A stretch of 64,000 bases of DNA from Sphingomonas lenta (GCF_002288825.1 NZ_NSLI01000003.1:682001-746000); one strand, 5' to 3'; shown: positions 7,575 to 17,165, counted from the first letter of the stretch. Numbers and translations are program-made. The notes: generated by a model from the sequence alone, not told the origin.

Positions 7575-8720
7575 TTATCCGCCGCGCTTCAGCGTTTCGC
7601 GGGCGATGATGACCTGCTGGATCTGGCTCGTGCCCTCGTAGATGCGGAACAGGCGCACGTCGCGGTAGAGCCGTTCGATGCCGTAATCGGCGATGTAGCC
7701 CGCCCCGCCGTAGATCTGCACCGCGCGGTCGGCGACGCGGCCGACCATCTCGGATGCGAAGTATTTGGCGGCCGCGCTCTCCAGCACGACGTCCTCGCCG
7801 CGGTCCTTCTTGGCCGCGGTCTCCAGCACCAGCGCGCGGGCGGCGAGCGCCTCCGTCTTCGAGTCCGCCAGCATGCCCTGGATGAGCTGGTGGTGGACGA
7901 TCGGGTTGCCGAACTGGCGACGCTCCGAGCCATAGGCGACGCAGTCGGCGATCAGCCGCTCGGCGACGCCGACGCACACCGCCGAGATATGGAGCCGGCC
8001 GCGGTCGAGCACGCGCATAGCGATCTTGAAGCCCTCGCCCTCGGCCCCGAGCCGGTTGGCGGCGGGGACGGGCACGTCCTCGAAATAGACGTCGGAGACC
8101 TTGGCGCCGCGCTGGCCCATCTTCTTCTCGGGCTCGCCCAGCGTCACGCCGGGCAGGTCGCGCGGGACCAGAAAAGCGGAGACGCCGCGCGCGCCGGGAT
8201 CGTCGCCGGTGCGCGCCATGACGGTGAAGAGGTCGGCCTTGTCGGCGTTGGTGATGTAGCGCTTGGTGCCCGACAGCCGGTACACGTCGCCGTCCCGGAC
8301 CGCGCGCGTCTTCACCGAGCCCGAGTCGGAGCCGACGTCCGGCTCGGTCAGCGCGAAGCTGGTGATGACCTCTCCGCTCGCGATGCGGGGCAGCCACTCG
8401 GCCTTCTGCTCCGGCGTGCCCGCCATGACGAGGCCCTGGCTGCCGATGCCGACGTTCGTGCCGAAGGTCGAGCGGAAGGCGGGGGTGGTGCGGCCGAGCT
8501 CGATCGCGACGCGGCACTCCTCCGACATGGTGAGGCCGAGGCCGCCATGATCCTCCGCGATCGACAGGCCGAACAGGCCCATGTCGCGCATTTCCTGGAC
8601 CACGTCGTCCGGGATGGCGTCGGCGGCCTCGACCTCCGCCTCGAGCGGGCGCAGCCGTTCGGCGACGAAGCGGCGTACCCCATCCAGCAACGCTTCGAAG
8701 GTTTCGGGGTCCAGCGCCAC
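7575..8720 (-). CDS. Acyl-CoA dehydrogenase
   Basis: 381 residues, normal for the FAD-dependent acyl-CoA dehydrogenase family, which introduces an alpha-beta double bond into acyl-CoA thioesters. Visible are SFALTEPDVGSDSGSVKT (FAD/substrate loop), GTKRYITNADKADLFTVMA, and the C-terminal YGGAGYIADYGIERLYRDVR with RIYEGTSQIQ, where the Glu of YEGT is the usual catalytic base. Start is GTG at 8720 with GAGGAGG just upstream. Followed by an SDR gene in the same operon and divergent from another SDR gene plus an MFS transporter, suggesting a small catabolic locus of unknown substrate. Confidence 0.93.
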   Translation of the reverse strand: MALDPETFEALLDGVRRFVAERLRPLEAEVEAADAIPDDVVQEMRDMGLFGLSIAEDHGGLGLTMSEECRVAIELGRTTPAFRSTFGTNVGIGSQGLVMAGTPEQKAEWLPRIASGEVITSFALTEPDVGSDSGSVKTRAVRDGDVYRLSGTKRYITNADKADLFTVMARTGDDPGARGVSAFLVPRDLPGVTLGEPEKKMGQRGAKVSDVYFEDVPVPAANRLGAEGEGFKIAMRVLDRGRLHISAVCVGVAERLIADCVAYGSERRQFGNPIVHHQLIQGMLADSKTEALAARALVLETAAKKDRGEDVVLESAAAKYFASEMVGRVADRAVQIYGGAGYIADYGIERLYRDVRLFRIYEGTSQIQQVIIARETLKRGG

Positions 8721-8856
8721 GCGTCCTCCTCTTCCAAGTGCCGAAACGGTTACGCAGGGCGCGCGCGCGATGCAATCCCGCCAAACCGCATCTTCTAATC
8801 AGCGCTCGACGGGCGAGCTGGGCCACCATACTATGCGCGGCAAAATAGGAGGGCGC

Positions 8857-9675
8857 ATGCGGTTCGAGGGGAAGCGCGCGGTGGTGACGGGCGGCGCGTC
8901 AGGCATCGGCCGGGCGACCGCGCTCCGGCTCGCCGAGGAGGGCGCGCACGTGCTCGTCGGCGACGTCGACGAGGCGGGCGGCGAGGCGCTGACGGCGCAG
9001 AGCGACGGGCGGATCGCGTTCCGGCGCTGCGACGTGACGGACGCGGCCGAGCTGGAGGCGCTGGTGGCGGCCGCGGACGGGATCGACCTGCTCTTCAACA
9101 ACGCGGGCGCGGGCGGCGCGCGCGAGCCGATCGGCGAGGTTTCGCCGGAGGAGTGGGACCGCACCATGGCGCTGCTGCTCCGATCGGTGGCGCTGGGCAC
9201 GCGCTACGCCGCGCCGATCATGGCCGCGCGCGGCGGTGGCGCGATCGTGAACACCGCGAGCGTCGCCGCGCTGGCGAGCGGCTTCGCGCCGACCGCCTAC
9301 TCGACCGCGAAGGCGGGGGTGCTGCACCTGACCAAGCTCTCCGCCGCCGACCTGGCGCGCCACGGCGTCCGGGTGAACGCGGTGCTGCCGGGGTTCATCA
9401 CCACCAACATCTTCACGCGGCACCTGGGCCTGCCCGAGGAGAAGCGCGACGTGGCGAACCGGATGATCGCCGGCGTCGCCGCGCAGGCGCAGCCGATCCG
9501 TCGCGCGGGCACGCCGGAGGACATCGCCGCCGCCGTGTGCTTCCTGCTCAGCGACGACGCGTCGTTCGTCACGGGCACCAGCCTGCTCGTCGACGGCGGC
9601 ATGACGGTGGGCGCGCGGCACAGCTGGGACCCGGAGCAGCCGGGGCTGTTCGCGCACCTGGAGGCGATGCTGTGA
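8857..9675 (+). CDS. Short-chain dehydrogenase/reductase
   Basis: 272-residue SDR: TGGASGIG at 11-18, NNAG at 81-84, Ser135, Tyr148 and Lys152 (YSTAK), and the closing motif GTSLLVDGGMTVG. ATG at 8857 is preceded by AGGAGGG. The long upstream reading frame is in the shadow of the divergent dehydrogenase gene. Its stop overlaps the GTG start of the MFS gene (GTGA), so oxidation and transport of the same compound are probably coupled. Confidence 0.9.
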   Translation: MRFEGKRAVVTGGASGIGRATALRLAEEGAHVLVGDVDEAGGEALTAQSDGRIAFRRCDVTDAAELEALVAAADGIDLLFNNAGAGGAREPIGEVSPEEWDRTMALLLRSVALGTRYAAPIMAARGGGAIVNTASVAALASGFAPTAYSTAKAGVLHLTKLSAADLARHGVRVNAVLPGFITTNIFTRHLGLPEEKRDVANRMIAGVAAQAQPIRRAGTPEDIAAAVCFLLSDDASFVTGTSLLVDGGMTVGARHSWDPEQPGLFAHLEAML

Positions 9676-11123
9676 CCGCCGCTGCCGCAGCCCCGCCGCC
9701 CAGACGGTTGCGGCAAGGCACCGTCGTCTCCTACGGATTCGGCGCGGTCGCTTATGGGGTGAAGGACACGGGCTTCGGCGCGTTCCTCCTGTTCTTCTAC
9801 AACCAGGTGATGGGGCTGCCGCAAACCACGGTCAGCTTCGTCATCATGGCGGCGCTGCTGATCGACGCGTTCGCCGACCCGGCGATCGGTTTTCTGTCCG
9901 ACCGGACGCGCTCGCGCTGGGGGCGGCGGCATCCCTGGATGTACGGCTCCGCGCTGCCGATTATGATCGGTTACGTGATCGTCTGGAGCCCGCCCGCGGG
10001 CGCGACGCCGACGCAGCTGCTCGTCTGGCTGTTCGTGTTCGCGGTGCTGGTGCGCACCGCCGTGTCGACCTATGAGGTGCCCTCCGTCGCGCTCGCGCCC
10101 GAGCTGACGTCCGACTACGATGAGCGCACGCGCATCCTCGCCTGGCGCTACCTGTGGGGCTGGGCGGGCGCGATCGCGACCCTGCTCGTCGCCTGGCTCT
10201 ATTTCTTTCGGCCCGCGCCCGGGTTTCCGGACGGCGCGCTCAACCCGGCGGGCTACCAAGGGCTCGCGGTCGCCTGCGCGCTGATGATGGGGGTCGCGAT
10301 CCTCGTCTCCGCGCTCGCCACGCATCGCGAGATCCCGAACCTGCCGCGCCCGACCGCGGGCGGTGCGCCCGCCGGCGTCGGCCACGGCTTTCGCGAGCTC
10401 AGGCAGACGCTCAACAACCGCGGTTTCGCGGTGCTGATGCTGGCGGGACTGTGCACCTACACCAACCAGGGGGTGATCACCGCGCTCGGCGTGTACGCAG
10501 GCACGCATATTTGGGGCTTCACGCCGGGCGACTATGTGCTCCAGGCGCTCGGCTTCATCCTGTCGGCGTCGACGGCGTTCCTGATCGCGCCCAGGCTGGG
10601 CAAGCGGCGGAGCAAACCGGCGGTGGCCGCGACGGTGGTCGTGATCGGCGCGAGCCTGATCACGCTTCCCTATTGGCTCCGCTTCGCCGGCTTAATGCCG
10701 CCGCTGGGCGACCCGCTGCTGCCCAAGCTCGCCATCGCCATCTCTCTCTGCGGCACCGCGTTCAACATCACCGGCTTCATCATGGGCGCGTCCATGATGG
10801 CGGACGTGGTGGAGGAGTCGGAGACGCGCACCGGCCGGCGGGACGAGGGCGTGTTCTTCGCCGGCGCGTTCTTCATGCAGAAGTGCACCAGTGGCGTGGG
10901 CATTTTCCTGGCGGGTCTGATCCTGGCGGCGGCGGGCTTCCCGGAGCGCGCGGTGCCGGGGCAGGTCGCGGCGGACGTGCTCGACCGGTTGGCGCTGATC
11001 CACGCGGCGAGCTACCTCGGCGTCGCCTGCCTCGCCTCCTTCATCTTCTCGCGCTTTCCGTTCGGCCGCGCGGAGCACGAGGCGCGGCTGCGGGCGCTCG
11101 GAGCGGGGCGAGTCGAGGCCTGA
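9672..11123 (+). CDS. MFS transporter of the glycoside-pentoside-hexuronide (MelB-like) type
   Basis: 483 residues with about 12 hydrophobic segments. The N-terminal YGFGAVAYGVKDTGFGAFLLF, FADPAIGFLSDRTRSRWGRR (the characteristic loop 2-3 motif of the GPH group) and MYGSALPIMIGYVIVW are diagnostic. These carriers move glycosides or related compounds with H+ or Na+ in the inner membrane. GTG at 9672 overlaps the stop of the upstream SDR gene. The substrate is unknown; neighbouring dehydrogenases hint at a polyol, steroid-like or terpenoid compound, but nothing in the sequence decides. Confidence 0.88.
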   Translation: MTAAAAAPPPRRLRQGTVVSYGFGAVAYGVKDTGFGAFLLFFYNQVMGLPQTTVSFVIMAALLIDAFADPAIGFLSDRTRSRWGRRHPWMYGSALPIMIGYVIVWSPPAGATPTQLLVWLFVFAVLVRTAVSTYEVPSVALAPELTSDYDERTRILAWRYLWGWAGAIATLLVAWLYFFRPAPGFPDGALNPAGYQGLAVACALMMGVAILVSALATHREIPNLPRPTAGGAPAGVGHGFRELRQTLNNRGFAVLMLAGLCTYTNQGVITALGVYAGTHIWGFTPGDYVLQALGFILSASTAFLIAPRLGKRRSKPAVAATVVVIGASLITLPYWLRFAGLMPPLGDPLLPKLAIAISLCGTAFNITGFIMGASMMADVVEESETRTGRRDEGVFFAGAFFMQKCTSGVGIFLAGLILAAAGFPERAVPGQVAADVLDRLALIHAASYLGVACLASFIFSRFPFGRAEHEARLRALGAGRVEA

Positions 11124-11278
11124 ACGCGCGCGGACGGGCCGAGAAAGTCCGGGGCTGAAGCAGGTTATCGGCGCGCGAACACAGTTCGTCCCGAATAGTT
11201 CCGTCGCTTCTGTACAATTTTTCCGCGTCCGGTAGGTCGGCCTCAACAGTTCAAGCGAGGCCGGGGGCCTATCCGACC

Positions 11279-11803
11279 ATGTTGAAGCGTTTCGCGGCGC
11301 GTTTGGCGCTGGTGTCTTCTTGCGTCCTGATGACGGCGGCTCCGGCGCAAGCGCGCTTTTGGCAGTGCGCACCTTATGCGCGCGCCGTGTCGGGCATCCA
11401 GATCTTCGGCAACGCCCATACCTGGTGGGACCAGGCGGCGGGCCGTTACGAGCGCGGGAACACGCCCAAAGCCGGCGCGGTGATGGCGATGGCGTCGACC
11501 AGCCGCATGCGCCTCGGCCACGTCGCGATGGTCAAGGAGGTCGTGAGCGACCGCGAGGTCATCCTCGACCACGCCAACTGGACGCGTCGCGGCGGCGTCG
11601 AGCGTTCGGCCCGCGCGATCGACGTGTCGGCGGCGGGCGACTGGAGCTTGGTCAAGGTGCAGTATGGCGGCGCGCTGGGCACCTCCTCCTACCCGACGTT
11701 CGGCTTCATCTATGGGGGCAGGGCCCCGGCCGACGAGCGCGTCCCGCTCGTGATCGCCAGCCGCGGCGGCGCCCGCGGCATCCAGACGCTGGTGGCGGAG
11801 TAA
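11279..11803 (+). CDS. Exported CHAP-domain protein (putative peptidoglycan amidase/endopeptidase)
   Basis: 174 residues with a signal peptide (LALVSSCVLMTAAPAQA). The mature part starts RFWQCAPYARAVSGI, where the Cys of the C-x-x-Y-A-R segment is the expected nucleophile; GHVAMVKEVVSDREVILDHA supplies the catalytic His and the following polar residue, as in the NlpC/P60-related CHAP amidases. Probably trims peptidoglycan cross-bridges or stem peptides in the periplasm. The 155-bp upstream gap contains TACAAT near 11213 that could serve as a -10 element. Confidence 0.85.
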   Translation: MLKRFAARLALVSSCVLMTAAPAQARFWQCAPYARAVSGIQIFGNAHTWWDQAAGRYERGNTPKAGAVMAMASTSRMRLGHVAMVKEVVSDREVILDHANWTRRGGVERSARAIDVSAAGDWSLVKVQYGGALGTSSYPTFGFIYGGRAPADERVPLVIASRGGARGIQTLVAE

Positions 11804-11807
11804 AAAC

Positions 11808-12299
11808 TCAGGCTGCGCGGAACGTCAGGGCGACACCGTTCATGCAGTAGCGCTTGCCCGTCGGCTTGGGCCCGTCGTCGAAGACATGGCCCAGGTGACC
11901 GCCGCAGCGGCTGCAATGCACTTCGGTGCGGGCGATGAGCATCTTGCGGTCGGTCCTCGTGCCGACTGCGCCGGGCAGCGGCGCCCAGAAGCTCGGCCAG
12001 CCCGTGCCGCTCTCGAACTTGGTCCTGCTCGCGAAGAGCGGCTGGCCGCAGCCCGCGCAGGCGTAGGTGCCGGCGCGCTTCTCGCGGTTCAATGGGCTGG
12101 AGCCGGGGCGCTCCGTCGCTTCATGGCGGAGCGTCTGGTAGGCGGCGGGCGGGAGGCGGCGCTTCCACTCGGCGTCGGGGTAGGAGACGGCGAAGCGCTC
12201 GGCGGCCTTGGCGTCGGCACCGCGGCAGCCGAACAGCGCACCGGAGACGGCGGCGGTGAGCCCGGCGACGATGCCGCGGCGGGAGGGCGGGATGGTCAT
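11808..12299 (-). CDS. msrB: Peptide-methionine (R)-S-oxide reductase, exported
   Basis: 163 residues. Residues 1-30 carry SRRGIVAGLTAAVSGALFGC, a twin-arginine-like or lipoprotein-like export signal, so this MsrB probably works in the periplasm rather than the cytoplasm. The MsrB domain shows both zinc CxxC pairs (CAGC and CSRC), SGTGWPSFW, VHCSRCGGHLGHVFDDGP and the catalytic Cys152 in RYCMNGVAL. It reduces methionine-R-sulfoxide in proteins. Convergent with the CHAP gene with only 4 bp between stops. Confidence 0.93.
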   Translation of the reverse strand: MTIPPSRRGIVAGLTAAVSGALFGCRGADAKAAERFAVSYPDAEWKRRLPPAAYQTLRHEATERPGSSPLNREKRAGTYACAGCGQPLFASRTKFESGTGWPSFWAPLPGAVGTRTDRKMLIARTEVHCSRCGGHLGHVFDDGPKPTGKRYCMNGVALTFRAA

Positions 12300-12350
12300 G
12301 CGCGGGATATGGGGAGGGGTGGGCGGGGAGCCAACTCAGCTTGCTGCCCA

Positions 12351-12449
12351 CTCCCCGGCGAAGGCCGGGGCCCAGACATGGCCACGTCGCGAGCGCGGGT
12401 GCTCACGCCCGATGACCATCGTAACTGGACCCCGGCCTTTGCCGGGGAG
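12351..12449. repeat. REP-like inverted pair
   Basis: Two 25-bp arms, 12351-12375 and 12425-12449, are inverted copies of each other with 23 of 25 positions matching; each arm is itself a hairpin of the form CCCCGGC-(3 nt)-GCCGGGG. Non-coding, between msrB and the P450 gene. Confidence 0.8.
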
Positions 12450-12471
12450 GGAGCTAGGAAATTAAAGCAGC

Positions 12472-12568
12472 GCCGCGGCGAAGCCGCGTCGTCGGACCTC
12501 GCTCCAGCGAGGCCGGCCGGGTCACCCGGTACTGAGCGCGGCTGCGCCTGTGCTCAGTACCGGGTGAC
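12472..12568 (-). repeat. Composite three-hairpin repeat, copy 1 (downstream of the P450 gene)
   Basis: Read on the minus strand: hairpin 1 has perfect 17-bp arms (12552-12568 and 12521-12537) and its first arm contains the last codons and TGA stop of the P450 gene; its loop holds GGC-GCA-GCC. Next comes CGGCCGG, then hairpin 2 CCTCGC-TGGA-GCGAGG (12497-12512), then TCCGACGA and hairpin 3 CGCGGC-TTC-GCCGCG (12474-12488). Four other copies share this plan. Possible roles are transcription termination or mRNA 3'-end protection. Confidence 0.85.
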
Positions 12569-13795
12569 CTCAACCGCCATCTTCCGATACCCGTGCACGA
12601 AACACGCCGCCACGCGCGTCGGCTCCTCCAGCACGTTCACGCGCAGGCGGCGCTTGGCCATCTCCTCGAGCAGGATGCCGATCTGCAGCTCCGCGAGCCG
12701 CGCGCCGACGCAGCGGTGGATGCCATGGCCGAAGGCGAGGTGCCGCCGCGCGTTGGGGCGGTCGACCTTGATCTCGTCGGCGTCCGCGCCGAACACGCTC
12801 TCGTCGCGGTTGGCCGACACGTACCAGAGCGCGAGCTTGTCGCCCTGGCGAATCTGTTGGCCCATCAGCTCGTAATCCTGCGTCGCGGTGCGGCGCATGT
12901 GCGACAGCGGCGTCTGCCAGCGGATGATCTCCTGCACCGTGTTGGGGATCAGCGCGGGGTCCGCCTCCAGCTTGGCGCGCTCGGCCGGGAACTGGTCGAG
13001 GCCGTAGGCGAGCGCGGACATGGAGTTCCTCGTCGTGTCGTTGCCGCCGACGATGAGCAGGATCAGGTTCCCGATGAACTCGTACTGGTCCATGTGCGCC
13101 ATGGCGTCCGAGTGGATCATCATGGAGATGAGGTCGGGCGTCTGCGGCTTGTCGATCTTCTGGTTCCAGAGGTTCTGGAAATAAGCGCCGCATTCGAACA
13201 TGTGCTGGAGCCGCTGGAGCCGGAGCTCCTCATTCTTGACCAGCTCGATATCGCCCGCCCAGTCGGACCAGAAGGTCAGCTTGCGCCGGTCCTCCCAGGG
13301 AAAGTCGAACAGGATGGCGAGCATCTGCGTCGTCAGCTCGATTGACACGAGGTCGACCCAATCGACTCGGCTGTTGAGCGGCACGCTGTCGAGCACCTCG
13401 CCCGTGCGGCGGCGGATGTCGTCGGTCATCCGCACCATCTCGGACGGCGTAAAGGCGGGCGCGACGGTGCGGCGCTGGGCGGTGTGGACGGGGCGGTCGC
13501 GCGCGATGAACATGGGCATGCGCACGTCGTGCTTGGTGGGGTCGAAGTCGGCGAGCGTGATCCCGCCCGCCTCCGACGAGAAGATCTCGGGCAGCGACTC
13601 GACCTCGACCAGCGGCTTGTAGCTGGAGACGGACCAATAGGGGCCGAAGTCGGACTGCGGCGTGTAGCGCACCGGCGCCTCGGCGCGGAGCCGCCGGAAG
13701 GGTTCGTGCCAGGTATCGTCGCGGTAGAGCTCGGCGCGGCTCACGTCCAACAGGTCGATCGCCGGTTCCATATCCTTCAGCGCGGTCGCCATCAT
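12554..13795 (-). CDS. Cytochrome P450, CYP153-like (alkane/fatty-acid terminal hydroxylase family)
   Basis: 413 residues. The I-helix oxygen-activation motif GGNDTTRNS, the ExxR helix (EIIRWQTPLSHMRRTA) and the haem loop FGHGIHRCVG with Cys362 are intact. FGPYWSVSSY, FSSEAGGIT, PMFIARDRP, VSIELTTQMLAILFDFPW and QTPLSHMRRT are strikingly close to known CYP153 alkane hydroxylases. These are soluble enzymes that take electrons from a ferredoxin and its reductase; neither gene is nearby. The upstream region contains TTGACA on the minus strand (around 13848). The stop codon lies within a hairpin of the composite repeat. Confidence 0.9.
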   Translation of the reverse strand: MMATALKDMEPAIDLLDVSRAELYRDDTWHEPFRRLRAEAPVRYTPQSDFGPYWSVSSYKPLVEVESLPEIFSSEAGGITLADFDPTKHDVRMPMFIARDRPVHTAQRRTVAPAFTPSEMVRMTDDIRRRTGEVLDSVPLNSRVDWVDLVSIELTTQMLAILFDFPWEDRRKLTFWSDWAGDIELVKNEELRLQRLQHMFECGAYFQNLWNQKIDKPQTPDLISMMIHSDAMAHMDQYEFIGNLILLIVGGNDTTRNSMSALAYGLDQFPAERAKLEADPALIPNTVQEIIRWQTPLSHMRRTATQDYELMGQQIRQGDKLALWYVSANRDESVFGADADEIKVDRPNARRHLAFGHGIHRCVGARLAELQIGILLEEMAKRRLRVNVLEEPTRVAACFVHGYRKMAVEVTRY

Positions 13796-13851
13796 CCCTC
13801 TCCCAAAACTTCTGGAAAGGTCCGTTTAATCTACAGTCGTGTCAATAGTGT

Positions 13852-15084
13852 TTACGCCGGATCGCGGCGCAGACGCGACAGCAGGCCTGGCGCGCTGCCC
13901 GACTGGAGCACGCCGCGCCGGAACAGCCGCGCGCCGACCGTGATGAAGATCGCGACCCAGAGCAGCTGCCACACGAGCGCGAGCAGGTGCGGCCAGATCT
14001 CCGGGCTGTTCGCCGCGCGCCCCGCCATCGCGAAGGGGGAGGAGAGGGGGAACAGCTCCGCCGCGGTCGCGACCCAGCTGCCCGGCCTCGCCGCCGCGGC
14101 GGAGGCGAGCGCGAACATGCCCACTTGGACCACGGTTATGGGCAGGCTCAGCATCTGTATCTCGCGCATCGTCGACGCCTGCGCCCCGACGCCGAGGAAC
14201 ACGGAGCCGAGCAGGAGATAGGCCATGGTGAAATAGGCGAAGAACAGGAGCAGGAACGTGCCGCCGCCCACCGCAGGCGTCAGCTCGCCCAGCGCGGCAC
14301 CGATGGAGGGTGGCAGGAAGCCGCCGATCTGGCCCAGGATCGTGCCCCAGAAGGCGACGAACAGCACCGCCACGCCAAACATGCCCAAGAGCTTGCCGAG
14401 GAACACCGATTCCAGCGGCACGGCGGCGGCGAGCACCTCGATGACCTTGTTGTTGCGCTCCTCCGCCATGGTGCCGACGACCTGGCCGGCGAGGAACAAG
14501 GTCAGGAAGAACACGCCGAACACCGCGAAGAAGGCGGAGCCGCGTTGGCCGCCGAGCGATGCGCCCCGGCGGGCGTGCTCGATCTCGCTGGCCGTCACCG
14601 CGGGTACGTCCGCGCCGAGGCGCCGCTGGAGCAGCGCCTCCTGCGCGAGCAGGCCGAGATAGCGCGCGTCGCGGCGGCCGAGCACGCCGCGCAGGACCGT
14701 GGGGCGGTCGAGCGGACCGTAGAGCACGGCGGACACGTCGACGTCCTTGCGCTCCATCACGCCGCGCGCCTGCGCCGCCAGGTCGCCTTCCGGCGCAACG
14801 GTGAGGAGTTCCGGCGGGCCCTCGTCGCGGGGGAAGGCGGGTCGGAGCCGCGCGTCGGCGCTCTTCAGCAGCGGCGCCATGTCGGGTGGCGCGATCGCGA
14901 CGAGCCGTTCCTTGGTCGCCGAGCTGTCGGCGACGCTCGCCGCGCCCAATCCGCCCACCGCGCCGAACGCGCCCATGATGACGGGGGCGAGCAGGAACAG
15001 GAGGAAGATGGGCGTGAACACCGTCGCTACGAAATCGCGGCGCGCGACGGTCATCGTCTGACGGAGCGTGCGGGCGAGGCTCAC
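13852..15084 (-). CDS. ABC transporter permease (ABC-2 / NatB-like)
   Basis: 410 residues. One membrane segment lies near the N-terminus (about 22-45), then a long periplasmic domain, then about five membrane segments from residue 180 onward, including the conserved GTMAEERNNKVIEVL motif of NatB-type ABC-2 permeases. It overlaps the ATPase gene by 4 bp, forming a two-component exporter resembling Na+ or small-molecule efflux systems. The exported substrate is not known. Confidence 0.88.
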   Translation of the reverse strand: MSLARTLRQTMTVARRDFVATVFTPIFLLFLLAPVIMGAFGAVGGLGAASVADSSATKERLVAIAPPDMAPLLKSADARLRPAFPRDEGPPELLTVAPEGDLAAQARGVMERKDVDVSAVLYGPLDRPTVLRGVLGRRDARYLGLLAQEALLQRRLGADVPAVTASEIEHARRGASLGGQRGSAFFAVFGVFFLTLFLAGQVVGTMAEERNNKVIEVLAAAVPLESVFLGKLLGMFGVAVLFVAFWGTILGQIGGFLPPSIGAALGELTPAVGGGTFLLLFFAYFTMAYLLLGSVFLGVGAQASTMREIQMLSLPITVVQVGMFALASAAAARPGSWVATAAELFPLSSPFAMAGRAANSPEIWPHLLALVWQLLWVAIFITVGARLFRRGVLQSGSAPGLLSRLRRDPA

Positions 15085-16001
15085 TGCACCCGCTCCGCGG
15101 CGTCCGCCTCGCCTACGATACGCACGAACGCCTCGTGCAGCCCGGGCCGCTCTATCGACAGGCCGGCGATGCCGTAGCCGCGCTGGATCAGCTGTTCGAG
15201 CAGCCCTTCCACGCCGTCGCGCGGCAGCTCGAAGCGCCAGCCGCCATTCTCGCGCTCAGCGTCGGGCGGCAGCACCCCTTCGATGCCCGAACCGTTGTCG
15301 CGGGGCTGGTAGTGGACGCGGCTCGGCAGCGTCGCGCGCGCGTCGTCGACGCTGCCCTCGAAGCGGTGCCGGCCTTTGGCGATGATCGTCAGCCGGTCGC
15401 ACAGCCGCTCGGCATGCGCCATGATGTGCGTGGAGAAGAGCACGGTCGCGCCCCGGTCGCGTTCGGCCAGGATCAGCGCCTCCAGCTTCTCCTGGTTGAC
15501 GGGGTCGAGGCCGGAAAAGGGTTCGTCGAGCACGAGCAGGTCGGGCTCGTGGACGACGGAGCCGAGAAGCTGGACGAGCTGCGCCATGCCTTTCGAAAGC
15601 TTGCGGATCTTCTCGTCGGCGGCGTGACCGAGCCCGGCCTGCTCCAGCAGCTTGACCGCGCGTTGGCGGCCGGTGCGCCAGTCGAGGCCGCGCAGCGCGC
15701 CCATGAAGGCGATCGCCTCCTTGGCCTTCATCGCCGGATAGAGGCCGCGCTCCTCGGGCAGGTAGCCGACCCTGTCGCTGGCGTCGCGCGGATAGGGCGC
15801 GCCCAGCAGCTGCCGCCGTCCGCCATCGGGCTCGATGATGCCGAGCAGCATGCGGAGCGTCGTCGTCTTGCCTGCGCCGTTGGGTCCGAGCACGCCGTAG
15901 ATGGAGCCGGCGGGCACCGCCACGTCGACGCCGTCCACCACGCGCCGGTCGCCGAAACGCTTGACCAGCCCGGAGGCGGTTATCGCCAAACCGTCCCGCA
16001 C
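15081..16001 (-). CDS. ABC transporter ATP-binding protein (NatA-like)
   Basis: 306 residues with Walker A GPNGAGKTT (about 38-46), a Q-loop region YLPEERGLYP, signature LSKGMAQLVQL, Walker B LLVLDEPFSGLDP and the switch His in FSTHIM. The C-terminal ~90 residues form the extra domain seen in NatA-like proteins. Start is GTG at 16001, 45 bp from the divergent queG start. Energises the permease encoded directly downstream. Confidence 0.93.
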   Translation of the reverse strand: MRDGLAITASGLVKRFGDRRVVDGVDVAVPAGSIYGVLGPNGAGKTTTLRMLLGIIEPDGGRRQLLGAPYPRDASDRVGYLPEERGLYPAMKAKEAIAFMGALRGLDWRTGRQRAVKLLEQAGLGHAADEKIRKLSKGMAQLVQLLGSVVHEPDLLVLDEPFSGLDPVNQEKLEALILAERDRGATVLFSTHIMAHAERLCDRLTIIAKGRHRFEGSVDDARATLPSRVHYQPRDNGSGIEGVLPPDAERENGGWRFELPRDGVEGLLEQLIQRGYGIAGLSIERPGLHEAFVRIVGEADAAERVQ

Positions 16002-16046
16002 TATATCCGCCCCCTGCGACCTTTATGGATGTGGTAGCGGGCGGGC

Positions 16047-17165
16047 GTGGCGGAACACAAGCCTCTGGAAGAGCGGATCCGAGATGAGGCGGCGGAGCTG
16101 GGCTTCGCGGCGTGCGGGATCGCGCGCGCCGACGCCGCGCCGCGCGCCGCCGAGCGCCTCGCCGAGTGGCTGGAGCAGGGGCGCCACGGGTCGATGATCT
16201 GGATGGAGGAGCGCCGGCACCACCGCGCGAGCCCCGCCGGGCTGTGGCCGGAGGTGCGGTCCGTCGTGTCGTTGGGCATGAGCTACGCGCCGGCGCTCGA
16301 CCCGCTGGCGCTGGCGGGGGAGGGCGATCGGGGCCGCATCTCCGTCTATGCGCAAGGGGCCGATTACCACGACGTGGTCAAGCGGCAGCTAAAGGCGCTC
16401 GGCCGCTGGCTGGCAACGGAGGCGGGGGGCGACCTCAAGGTGTTCGTCGACACCGCGCCGGTGATGGAGAAGCCGCTGGCGGAAGCCGCGGGGCTGGGCT
16501 GGCAGGGCAAGCACACCAATCTGGTGAGCCGCGAGCACGGGAGCTGGCTGTTCCTCGGCGCGATCTACACCACGCTGGAGTTGGAGCCGGACGCGTCGCG
16601 CACGTCGACCTGCGGGTCGTGCCGCGCGTGCCTGGCGGCGTGCCCGACCGACGCGTTTCCCGCACCCTATCAGATCGACGCGCGCCGCTGCGTCTCCTAC
16701 CTCACGATCGAGAACAAGGGGCCGATTCCGCGCGCATTCCGGGAGGCGATCGGCAACCGCATCTATGGGTGCGACGACTGCCTCGCCGCCTGTCCGTGGA
16801 ACAAGTTCGCCCGCTCTGCGAGGACCAACCGCGCCTTCCTGCCGCGCGCGGAGCTCGCCGCGCCGTCGCTCGGCGACCTGCTCGACCTGGACGACGCCGG
16901 CTTCCGCCAGGTGTTCGCAGGCTCGCCGATCAAGCGCATCGGGCGCGACCGGATGGTGAGGAACGCGCTGGTCGCGGCGGGCAATAGCGGGCGGGCGGAG
17001 CTGGTCGGGCCGGTCGCGAAGCTGCTCGACGATCCCGCGCCGGTCGTGCGCGGTGCGGCGGTGTGGGCGCTAGGGCGGCTCGATCCCGAGCGGCTGGAGC
17101 GCGAGCGCTGGCGTGCGGCGGGGGAAGAGGACGAGGAGGTGCGGGAAGAATGGACGACCAACTAA
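16047..17165 (+). CDS. queG: Epoxyqueuosine reductase
   Basis: 372 residues. QueG performs the last step of queuosine synthesis in tRNA, reducing epoxyqueuosine with cobalamin and two [4Fe-4S] clusters. Visible are SYAP and [19 protein letters not shown] in the cobalamin domain, ferredoxin-like motifs [16 protein letters not shown] and [13 protein letters not shown], and a C-terminal HEAT-like end ([14 protein letters not shown]). Start GTG at 16047 gives the expected N-terminus. A large palindrome follows the stop directly. Confidence 0.95.
   Translation: MAEHKPLEERIRDEAAELGFAACGIARADAAPRAAERLAEWLEQGRHGSMIWMEERRHHRASPAGLWPEVRSVVSLGMSYAPALDPLALAGEGDRGRISVYAQGADYHDVVKRQLKALGRWLATEAGGDLKVFVDTAPVMEKPLAEAAGLGWQGKHTNLVSREHGSWLFLGAIYTTLELEPDASRTSTCGSCRACLAACPTDAFPAPYQIDARRCVSYLTIENKGPIPRAFREAIGNRIYGCDDCLAACPWNKFARSARTNRAFLPRAELAAPSLGDLLDLDDAGFRQVFAGSPIKRIGRDRMVRNALVAAGNSGRAELVGPVAKLLDDPAPVVRGAAVWALGRLDPERLERERWRAAGEEDEEVREEWTTN

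Noticed and set aside
6775..8829. A single 684-residue reading frame covering SDR and dehydrogenase genes
   Set aside because: Only the last 262 residues are protein-like; the rest is a shadow frame of the acyl-CoA dehydrogenase.
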